A stretch of 64,000 bases of DNA, from NCBI RefSeq assembly GCF_003255815.1, contig NC_037673.1:89545459-89609458 (forward strand). The letters are read 5' to 3'. Of this stretch, positions 1 to 9,426 are shown one piece after another; position 1 is the stretch's first letter; each line of letters starts with the position of its first letter. A program made the translations under genes and the position numbers. This stretch comes from Theropithecus gelada (Eukaryota; Chordata; Mammalia; Primates; Cercopithecidae). The notes under the pieces are model-generated. The model was not told the DNA's origin. It saw nothing but the letters and a program-made list of their open reading frames with translations, and did no database searches.

Positions 1-27
1 ATAGCAAGACAGTATATCTACAACAAA

Positions 28-181
28 TTTAAAAATTAGGCAGATGCATTGGCATGTGCTTGTAGTCCCAACTACTTGGGAGGCTGAGGCAGCAGATATC
101 AGGTGTTTGACATTACACTGAGCCATGATCATGCCACTGTGCTCCAGCCTGGGCAACAGAGCAAGACCCTGTCTCAAAAAA
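28..181 (+). mobile_element. Alu, 3' part only
   Basis: This is the right half of an old Alu. It contains the motif ACTACTTGGGAGGCTGAGG followed by GCCTGGGCAACAGAGCAAGA and ends in a short A run at 176-181. The left monomer is absent. Divergence suggests an AluJ-type copy. Confidence 0.85.
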
Positions 182-1100
182 GTCATAAAATGTAAAATAC
201 AATACAACTAAGCCCTTCTGAAAATGTCAAGTGTCATTTAAGCATTTTTCTTTGTCTGCCATATTTCCACTAGTAAGTACAATAAGTAAAATCAGCCTTT
301 GAATATGTGTAAGAAATTAAATTTGTAAAAATGCTGGGCTAAGGGGCAGTTATAAGCACCTTGCAAATGAAAAATGAAGGCTGAGAATTCAATTCAAAAT
401 AATCTGTCCCTTTGGTTGCTAAAGGATGGGTTCATTTAATTATAAAAGAATATTTCCCACAGACGGTTATCTCTCAGTCTTTCAACATGATGTAAAAATG
501 GACTTCAATTCCAAGAAAAAAATAATAATTTTCCTTGTTTTTCCAAAATAAGGTGAAAAAGGAAAATGCTGTAACAGCAGCCACTGGAGGGAGGACTGGA
601 TGTTAGAATAAGAATAAAACAAGCATAAAACATTTATTTGGTGCTTTGTCTGAACATAACATTTTGTTAAACTCATTTCTATTTGTTTAAGTGACAAATG
701 CTGAAAATACTGCTTTTTCTGCATGAGAGTTAAACTTCCTTTCACTGAAAAACAGATGTTGTTTCAAGTGTCCTTTATTGGTACACAAATCAGCAGTGAG
801 AAAATTATAAAGCTGCCTGGACTGACAAAGAACTAGCACTATCGCTTAGTCTAAGAATATATTTAAAGGCCTATGCTTAACTTTAAATGTCTATATTTTT
901 GTTCCTTTGAAATACCATTCACTCAGTTTGCTAGAAGACCTCAGGTACTATTTTGTCTTTAAATAAATACCTGAAATCTGGCTAACGATAAATTAGGACA
1001 CCTTTTTAAAAACCTGTGTCATTGCTCTCAATGTGGTTAACGGGTTTTGTTTTTACTAAAAATACTCATATATTTTAATAATTATTGGTTTAAAACCATT

Positions 1101-1103
<3 letters not shown>
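182..1103. other. Unique AT-rich DNA
   Basis: I see no repeat family, exon or RNA gene here. The 87-codon antisense open frame at 482-745 has low-complexity composition and no recognisable domain, so I do not call it a gene. Confidence 0.5.

Positions 1104-1150
<47 letters not shown>
1104..1150. repeat. (CA)n microsatellite
   Basis: About 23 uninterrupted CA units end in a run of C (about 1150-1154). It is long and pure enough to be polymorphic. Confidence 0.97.
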
Positions 1151-1151
<1 letters not shown>

Positions 1152-1154
1152 CCC

Positions 1155-1673
1155 AGAGGGATCCCAGAGTAAGCTGTAAGCCTCCAGCGCTTACCTTTTG
1201 TAGATAAGTAAGTATACAAACATATTATAATAAAGCAAGTTTAAATGAAGATTCCAAACACAAAATCACAGAACCGAAAGGGAATAGAAGTGAGCTCTTT
1301 CACAATTCTGGTTTCTATTGTAATAGTGGTTATACACTATACAATAGATGCCAGGCTTCTGGAAAGTTCTGAAATAATTCCAAACATAGCAAAATCCATT
1401 CTTTCCCTTTCAAAATGACTATTTACACAATCATTATTTTGGAGCTGACTTCTTAAACTCAAGAATCCTACTATGATTTAACCAATGAACCAACAAAACT
1501 TTCAGTCAGTTCTGAATAAGAGCAACCCAGAAGAAAAAGCAAGAACTAAAACATAAAGAAAAACTCTGGAATAAACATATTAGAGGAGCACAGATGCTTT
1601 TCCAGTAGATTCACATGACTAGATATTCAATTGAATAAGGAACCCAATCTCAAAAATATGAATTTTTAAAAAT
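1155..1673. other. Unique AT-rich DNA
   Basis: I see no identifiable feature in this stretch up to the palindrome at 1674-1697. Confidence 0.45.
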
Positions 1674-1687
1674 GAATCAATATTGAT

Positions 1688-2422
1688 ATATTGATTCTTC
1701 CTGTCCATGAGCATGGAATGTTTTTCAATTTGTTTGTGTCCTCTCTTATTTCCTTGAGCAGTGGTTTGTAGTTCTCCTTGAAGAGGTCCTTCACATCCCT
1801 TGTCAGTTGAATTCCTAGGTATTTTATTCCCTTTGTAGCAATTGTGAATGACAGTTCACTATGATTTGGCTCTCTTTGTTAGTCTATTATTGGTGTATAG
1901 GAATGCTTGTGATTTCTGCACATTGATTTTGTATCCTGAGACTTTGCTGAAGTTGCTTATCAGCTTAAGGAGATTTTGGGGTGAGACGATGGGGTTTTCT
2001 AAATATATAATCATGTCATCTGCAAACAGATACAATTTGACGTCCTCTCCTGTTATTTGAATACCCTTTATTTATTTTTCTTGCCTGATTGCCCTGGCTA
2101 CAACTTCCAATACTATGTTGAATAGGAGTGGTAAGAGAGGGCATCCTTGTCTTGTGCTGGTTTTCAAAGGGAATGTTTCCAGCTTTTGCTCATTCAGTAT
2201 GACATTGGCTGTGGGTCTGCCATAAATAACTCTTATTATTTTGAGATATGTTTCATCAATACCTAGTTTATTGAGAGTTCTTAGCATGAAGGGGTGTTGA
2301 ATTTTATCAAAGGCCTTTTCTGCCATCTATTGAGATAATCATGTGGTTTTTGTCATTGGTTCTGTATATGTGATGGATTACATTTATTGATTTGTGTATG
2401 CTGAACCAGCCCTGCATTCCAT
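1688..2422 (-). mobile_element. L1 ORF2 internal fragment, antisense
   Basis: This is a piece of primate L1 ORF2 in antisense orientation. The reverse strand encodes reverse-transcriptase segments, including an AFDKIQHPF block and the QGCPL block of the RT core (minus-strand frame 2072-2326, 84 codons). Both ends are internal to L1. The 3'UTR and A-tail are missing on the low-coordinate side, so this is not an ordinary 5'-truncated insertion. The low-coordinate end coincides with a perfect palindrome, and the other end abuts a 14-15 bp duplication. Confidence 0.9.
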
Positions 2423-2451
2423 ATCATCACTAAAATTATCATCACTAAATT
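2423..2451. repeat. Short tandem duplication at the L1 edge
   Basis: The motif ATCATCACTAAAATT at 2423-2437 is repeated as ATCATCACTAAATT at 2438-2451, directly next to the 5' side of the L1 fragment. Confidence 0.85.
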
Positions 2452-3631
2452 GCCTAGTAATTTTCCAATTCAGCAATAATTTATTTTCCATATAAAGAAG
2501 GTGCTTCCTTTGGATTTATCGAAATAGGAATGCTTTAACAGTCCTTGAATTTTAAAAAAAAAGTAGTGAAAAATTAGCTTATGTAATTCAGTTCATTATT
2601 AAGGGCTGACCTGACTGAAAGTCTTTCTTCATTTCAAGAGAGAAAGAGAAAGGAAGTGAGCATGCAAGAGAGAAACTTTATATTGCAATTAAAACAGTTA
2701 AAAACACAAACACATATGCTTGTTTTGATAAAAATAATTATACGTGTTTCTTGTTGAGGAAATATATCCAGAATAAATAAGGTTGTTTTAAATAAATAGT
2801 TTGTTTTCAATTATGAAACTGAAATGTCTAAGTTCTTAGCAGTTATTGCAGTATTACTAATACAAATAAAATTTCACCATTACAATCATTCACTGTTTCA
2901 AAATAATGAGTTATTACCTATAAATAATATTCTAGTTACAACCACCATCTGTCAAATACTTAGCACAAACTGATTTAACATATTGGCCACCTTGAAGAAA
3001 GTAGTTAAAGACCATGAAAGAACAGATCATTAATGCTTCAAGGCCAGAGGGAAGAGACTCAAATGGCCTCCAGTGAAATCAACTTTGTTCGTAGGCAGTG
3101 AAGCCCTGTAAGTCATACTTTATACTGAATGAATAGTGGAGAGTGAAGCAAACTGGAAAATACATTGCTTATCTCAGGGGAGTTCTGACTTGCCACACTG
3201 TTCCCATACAGAATGGAGCCACAGTGTGACTAGAACTTCAAAATTTTTCAGGAGAAATCAAAAGCCCAACTTCTACTTAAATTAGATGGAAAGTAATTTT
3301 TAAAAATTTAAGATTATGGAGACTCACTTAGTTTGGGGGTCTCCAATTTGTAAACTCTGCTCTATGTAACATTGTAGCGAGTATAATTGACTGATATTCT
3401 CCTACACAGCTTAGTAACATCTAGGCCAAAAACAGATATACCATTAATAAAAATAAGATTCCAATGATCCAAGAAAATAGTAAACCTTCAGAAAGTAGAC
3501 TCATATCAAAAATACTTTCCAAAACCAAGCTTTCATCATTCTCTCTACTTTGCAACAGTTGAACTATGACTTGCTTATACTGGCACAGGTGCTGACACCT
3601 CTTCAAAGCACTTGGCATTAGAAAAATAATA
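2452..3631. other. Unique DNA
   Basis: No interspersed repeat is recognised. The only item of note is the candidate terminal exon at 3421-3588 on the minus strand, described separately. Confidence 0.45.
3421..3588 (-). other. Candidate 3'-terminal coding exon (weak)
   Basis: Read on the minus strand, an open frame runs from just inside the neighbouring Alu to a TAG stop at 3421-3423. Possible splice acceptors are the GTGTCAG ending near 3595 and the CTGTGCCAG ending near 3583. The encoded tail has a polar stretch (YKQVIVQLLQSRENDESL) followed by a hydrophobic segment of about 18 residues (IIGILFLLMVYLFLA), as in a tail-anchored or multispan membrane protein. I do not recognise the protein. 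It lies downstream, on the same strand, of the CpG island near 20.2 kb. Against it: the frame is short, AT-rich sequence readily gives hydrophobic antisense frames, and no poly(A) signal is close after the stop. It may be chance. Confidence 0.2.
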
Positions 3632-3861
3632 GGCAGGGTGCAGTGGCTCACACCTGTAATCCCAGCATTTTGGGAGGGTGAAGCAGGAGGATCGCTTGAC
3701 TAGCCTGGCCAACATAGCAAAACCTTGTCTCTCCAAAAAAAAAAAAAATACAAAAAATTAGACAGGTGTGGTGGCACATGCCTGTGGTTCCACCTACTCA
3801 GGAGTCTGAGGTAGGAAGATTGCTTGAGCCTGGGAGGTCGAGGCTACAGTGAGCTACGATG
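3632..3861 (+). mobile_element. Alu, 3' truncated
   Basis: The copy starts with GGCAGGGTGCAGTGGCTCAC and has the central A-rich linker (3736-3749) and most of the right monomer. It stops at GTGAGCTACGAT without the last ~60 bp or an A-tail, so the 3' end was lost after insertion. Confidence 0.9.
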
Positions 3862-4833
3862 AAATCTTTAAATATGATAATATTTCCCTCTGCTCTTAGG
3901 TCTTTACCATCTATGTATATATCCTTGTGCTTGAAACTTCTTCATTTAAAAATCATGATGTATCTTCCTGTACCACAGCGAAGTCTGGATAGTCTGGTTC
4001 CTGATACATCACGACTATCTAGGACTAACTCTAACGTCACTACTGGTAATTCTGTTCCTTGCCAAAACCTAACTCCAAGTCTTATTTTTGTGTTTTTCAT
4101 TTTTCTCTGCTATACATTTTCTTGAAATCTTATTGGTAAATTTCTATAATGTTATTCCATTTCAATTCTGTAAGTAAAAAACTTAAATGCTTATAATTCA
4201 AATATTATACTTAGTTCCTCAAATATGGATTCAATCCTAGATTTTTCTATTTTCAACTGAAAAGATGTCTACCAAAATGCTTTCACCATGCCTAGAAAAC
4301 AGTAGGAACATATACACACACATAATTATGGATGAATATATATCTAATAGTTTGAGTTCTATTAGATGCTCCTTTGTTTTTTATATCTAATTGAAACATC
4401 CTTTAACTCTACAGCCCTACAAATACCTCAATGTAGCAGGTTATTGTAAATTCATTTTTTAAAATGTTCTAAAGGACACAGCTCCTTAAATCTGTGATAA
4501 ATCTTATTAGAAGATGAATATTTTCAACTGAACTCCTTTCTAAATGTAGGGGGGAAAGCTGTATTGAATCTTCTTAAAACATGAACACAGGTATATTAGT
4601 TTTCCAAAACCTTTCATTTCATCTTTCCTTCTTCTTTCATATACCTGTGTTGTTTGCTCAGTCATTTAAGATATACAATCTAAAAGTCCTCATTGAGGTC
4701 TTTCTGATACATTTCTTCAAGTTTTTTAATAATTTCAGATGACTCAACTTTAAAAGGAATATATAGGAAACCGTGCTCTACTAGATCACAAATAATCTAA
4801 CTGCTGGTTAACAACAACAAAGACTAGCTATCA
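3862..4833. other. Unique AT-rich DNA
   Basis: Nothing recognisable. The 88-codon frame beginning at 3859 starts inside the Alu and has no known domain. Confidence 0.45.
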
Positions 4834-4838
4834 ATTAG

Positions 4839-6041
4839 TACATTAATCTGCTTGAGCGGCCATACAAAATACCACACATTGGGTGGGTTAAACAACAGAA
4901 ATTTGTTTTCTTACAGTCTGGAGGCTAGAAGTCCCAGAAAAAGATACAAAAGGACCAGTTTCTGGTGAAGACTCTCTTTCTGGCTTTCAGAAGACTGCAT
5001 TCTTACTGGATAAAGGGAGAGCTCTCTGGTGTCTCTTCTTATAAGGACACTAATCCTAGTGGATCAGGGTCCCATCCTTATGACCTCATTTAACCTTAAT
5101 GACCTCCTTACTCCAAATACAGCTACACTGTATGTTATGGCTTCAATATATGAATTATGGGGAAATTCAATTTAGTCAATAGCATTCTGCCACCAGCCTC
5201 CTCAAAATTCATGTCCTTATCACACGCAAAATGCATTCATTCCATCCCAACAGCCCCAAAAGTCTTAACTGATTCCATCATCAACTCTAATGCCTAATGT
5301 CCAAAGTTTCATCTAAGTATCATCTAAATTAGGTATGGATAAGAATGAGGTATGATTCACCCTAAGGCAAAATTCCTCTCCAGCTGTAAACCTGTGAAAT
5401 CTGACAAGTTATGTATTTCCAAAATACAACAGTGGGACAGGGAAACAATAGACATTCCCATTCCAAAAGGGAGACATTAGAAGAAAGAAAAGGGTGATGG
5501 GTTCCAAACAAGTGCCAAACTTAGGAAGGCAAATTCCACTCCATCATTACGGTTCAAGAATAATCTCCTTTGGTTTGACACTCTGTTCTGCAGGCCCTCT
5601 CTATATTCCAGCTCCAAAGCCACATCTACATTTTTAGGTATTACAGTAACATCCCAATTCATGGTATTACAATTTGTATCAGTCTACTCAGGCTGCCATA
5701 ACAAAACTGCATAGACTGGGTTGCTTAAACAAGTTAAATTTATTTTCTCACAGCTCTTGAGGCTAGAAGTCCTAGATCAAGGTCCAGGAGGGTTGGCTGG
5801 TTTCTGACAAGGGCTCTTTTCCTGGTTTGCAGATTTTTACTTTCTCACCATGTCCTTACATGGTAAAGAGAAAGTGACCAGGAGAATGGCCTCTCTCATG
5901 TCTCTTCTTATGAAGACACTAATCCTATGGGGTCAAGGTCCCATCCTCTGACCTCATTTAACCTTAATAAAACCAAACGCAACCATACTGGGGTTAGGGT
6001 TTCAATATACAAACTGGAGGGACATAATTCAGTCAATAGCA
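4839..6041 (-). mobile_element. MLT1-type MaLR provirus, two LTRs, minus strand
   Basis: Two LTR copies in the same antisense orientation flank about 490 bp of internal sequence. The LTR at 4839-5185 is the 3' LTR and the one at 5676-6041 is the 5' LTR. Each matches the MLT1 pattern: CTGCCATAACAAAA near one end, a CTTCTTATAAGGACAC-like block, and an inverted start near CATAATTCAGTC. The whole unit is flanked by the identical 5-bp direct repeat ATTAG at 4834-4838 and 6042-6046, the duplication size expected of MaLR integrases. The internal region is much shorter than usual and has no open frame, so it is internally deleted. This is an old, inactive endogenous retrovirus-like element. Confidence 0.9.
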
Positions 6042-6289
6042 ATTAGAAAGGAGAGTATCAGGGGATTGTATTATGTTTAGGGACATTTGTATTATAATAG
6101 TCTTGATATTTTCCCCAATATCCTCTCATCTTAGAAGATGCATTACTTCAACAGCATTGTATGTTTATCGCTGCTTTCAAACTGAAAGGCCAATTTTGTC
6201 CTAAATTAGAGAAAGAAAGAAGCAGAGAAAGATGATGCAAAGGGTTTTTTGCACCTACAGAGATAGACAAAAAAATCCACAAAAGAAAC

Positions 6290-6795
6290 TACCCAACTTC
6301 TCACACCACTGTAAGTTCAGAGGATTCCCAAAACCATTCTGTTTCCATAATTTGCTGGAAAGACTCACGGAACTCACTGAAAGCTATTCTATTCGCAGTT
6401 AGTTTATTACAGGGAAAGGATATAGATTAACAGGACAAAGAAAAGAAGCACATAAGACAGACTAGGAAGGTACCAAACATGGAACTGCCATTGTCCTCTC
6501 CCCATGACATCATGGTCACATCATTCTCCTGCTGTTTGTTTAACAACACACACAGAGTATTGCCAACTAGGAAGGCTCACAGAAGACAGAGTATTCAGTG
6601 TTTTTCTTGGGGCTCTGTTACTTAGGCATGAATGACTAATTAGCTGTCTATATGGTTGAGGTCAGCCTCCAGGTTAACTGATATTACTTAACCAAAAGTC
6701 CCACCCTAAGTCACATAGTTAGTATTTCTGGCATGGGCAGCCCCAGCCTGAAGACTATAACAGATGTAGCCAGCCCCAATCCTCAATCACACCAT
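6290..6795 (-). mobile_element. ERVL-type LTR (MLT2/MER21-like), copy B
   Basis: This sequence is homologous to the LTR at 23728-24082/26722-27010. Shared blocks include GGAACTCACTGAAAGCTATT, AGTTTATTACAGGGAAAGGA and a GGGGCTCTGTTAC-like block. On the minus strand TGTAATAAAC supplies an LTR poly(A) signal, which sets the orientation. The exact family is uncertain and boundaries are approximate. Confidence 0.65.
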
Positions 6796-8220
6796 TAGTG
6801 TGGCCCAAGGCATTATCATCCATAAAGTGAGGGCAAAGGCCAGACTTCTGTTTGGGCAAGATTATGTTTTTTACTAAATAGAAGATAAGAGTAACCACTC
6901 AATAGTTCCTGCTGCTTACAGAGGCAAGTCCAAGCTCCTCGGCAAATTATACAAGCCTTCTCTGCCCACATCTTATGCACACACACACATAGCCATGATG
7001 TGGCTCCTATTTCCTCCTTCAACTCCACCTCTCACTACAATCAAATTTTCTCCTCTAGTAACTGCAAATTGCTTTTTGTTTTTGCAAACATCAGACTGCT
7101 AAGAGCTATTTCTTCTATCTAGAATGTCTTTCTGCTTTATTTTAAATGATCCATCCTTAGGTTCTCAACTTGAAGGATAATTTTCTCCAACCCCAGGAAA
7201 AGCCTTACAACACTCCCATAGTATCCTATACATACTTCCATCTATTGTAATACAAAACATTATACTAAAGTCTTACCTTCATAGCAGACACCCAACCAGA
7301 AGGTAATATCCTCAAATATGAAGTCCAGATTGCCTTATGACTAGGTATACATCTATTACTGATTCGAATAACTGAAAATCTGCCTGACTCTTGCCATGTT
7401 TTTTTTCCCTTATCTAGATCTTAGGCCTTTCCCTGTTCATTTATCTCTCCTGCTCTCCATCTCTTCTGAGACCAGAGTCTTATCCCCATTTAGCCAATCC
7501 CTACTGAAAGAAATCCTTTCTTTTTTATCCCAACATCCTCAACCTGCCTGATCTGACCTTTCTTCCCATCAATTCTCAGATATGACCATTTAATCAAAGT
7601 ATTCAAATTACATCAGAGTGTATTAAACCAAATGGATCAAGATTATTAACAAAATTCCAAACTACTTAATTCCAGAGTCATTTCCATAGTACAGGCAAAA
7701 ATGATGATAACAAGAAGAATGGGTAATTCAAATCAAGAGAGCATCTAATCTAACAATTAATCAATCTTTTCACATTTTTTACTTGCCTCATCTTAGGTTA
7801 TAGTCTTGATCACAATTGTAGCTTGCTCCACATTTTATATAAGCACATAAAACTAAGCTACGCTTTGTAGAGGAAAGGGGTATCACTTGTATGTCTTCAT
7901 TAACTTGGATATTTACTCTGAATTATTCTTTTTAATACAAATAGTGTGTCTCCTGAGGTACAAGTACCTTTTCTACTGTTTTCTTATACTAGATTACATA
8001 TGATGGCAATATGATTGGCAGGGAATAGGAATACTAGCTATATCCCAAGTAGTTAGTAGTTATACTGGTGGTTATAATCATTCCTGTAAAGAGCTATTAA
8101 AGGGCCTTACAAGGGCCCAAATCCACAGTCTTAGTCTTGTTAGCACCTCTTTAACTTCTGAGCAAAGCAAGGCTTGGTACATTATCAATCTAGACTACGA
8201 TTAAAATAAATATACAAAGA
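6796..8220. other. Unique DNA
   Basis: About 1.4 kb with no recognised repeat, exon or RNA gene. A short CA run lies near 6977-6990. Confidence 0.45.
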
Positions 8221-8245
8221 AAGAAGAGCCACAATGGCCGGCTAG

Positions 8246-8452
8246 ATGGAGGAAGAGCTTCTCCCATCTAGAGAAGAGACCATCAAGAACACCAGCAAAC
8301 TTCAAGAAAATCTTTGGAAGGAAGGCATTGAGAGTGAACAGAGAAAGGACATAGACCCTGGACTGAAGGAGGAGGAAGCTGGGAACTCAACACAGGGTTG
8401 CCAAGCACCAGGATTCATTTCTGGCCTTGAGTGGCTCCTGGAGAAGGAGTGA
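8246..8452 (+). other. Open frame inside L1 5'UTR
   Basis: A 68-codon Glu/Lys-rich frame (MEEELLPSREETIKNTSK...) lies within the L1 5'UTR, just after the element start. It has no host-gene signature. It is listed only so that it is not mistaken for a host exon. Confidence 0.4.
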
Positions 8453-8922
8453 GTTCAATAGGTGTGGAGTGGCCTACTCTCACCATGGACCTCCAGAATC
8501 CTAGCTACACGAGACCTGATGACCCCCATGGACATTTGAGCTAGCAGGGAGAACTGCTTGGAGAAGTGGCAGGGACAGGACTCCAGCCTGTTCAGAGCTC
8601 AGAGGCTTTGGCACGGAAATGGCTACAGTGGAGCACAGTTATGGATGGCTATCACCGAAAGCTCATCATGCTCCTCTACGCAGCTTTAGCATATATTGAC
8701 TGTCAGGCCTGGACAGAACAGGGCTAACTTGCCTGGGCGACATAGCCAGTCTGATCTGAGCACCCCCACCCTGTCTGCCAGCCTCTACCAGTCACTGCCT
8801 GGCCAGATAAGCTTGCAGCATAGTCTCAGATATCCAACAGGGGCACTTCCCAATGGCCACCGCCACAGCTCATCAGCTGGCAGATGTCACCTAACCATCA
8901 GAGAACTTCTGCAGATGGGCTC

Positions 8923-9272
8923 TGATATGGTTTGGCTATGTCTCCACCCAAATTTCATCTTGAATTCCCATGTGTTGTGGAAAGGACCCAGTGGGAGGTA
9001 ATTAAATCATGGGAGCGTGTCTTTCCCATGCTGTTCTCATGATAGTAAGTCTCACAAGATCCGATGGTTTTAAAAATGGGAGTTTCCCTGCACAATCTCT
9101 CTCTTCGCCTGCTTCCATCCATGTACGATGTGACTTGCTCCTCCTTGCCTTCCACCATTATTGTGAGGCCTCCCCAGCCATAAGTAACTATAAAACCATT
9201 AAACCTCTTTATTTTGTAAATTGCCTGGTCTCAAGTACATCTTTATCAGCAGCATGAAAACAAACTGATACA
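8923..9272 (+). mobile_element. THE1-type solo LTR, sense
   Basis: This is a complete ~350-bp MaLR LTR starting TGATATGGTTTGGCTATG and ending AACTGATACA. It sits within the L1 5'UTR, so it is younger than that L1. The flanking 5-mers GGCTC (8918-8922) and GGCCC (9273-9277) match at 4 of 5 positions, as expected for a decayed duplication. The internal region has been lost by LTR-LTR recombination. Confidence 0.93.
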
Positions 9273-9426
9273 GGCCCCTGTCAGCACACACCCGCCCACA
9301 GCCTCCCCCCACTGCTTTGCCAGTATGCACATGCCTACAACCTCTCTCCACTGCTGGTGCACACGAACACAGACCCTTCTGTCACTGGCCTAATGAAGGG
9401 CTTTTGTCAGCACCCTCCATGGGAGG

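Noticed and set aside
482..745. 87-codon minus-strand frame
   Set aside because: Composition is typical of AT-rich noncoding DNA; no acceptor, domain or conservation signal.
4841..6041. Two unrelated MLT1 LTR fragments
   Set aside because: Same orientation, collinear internal sequence between them and an outer ATTAG duplication show one provirus.
8696..9001. 101-codon frame
   Set aside because: Spans L1 5'UTR and the THE1 LTR start; a by-product of two repeats.
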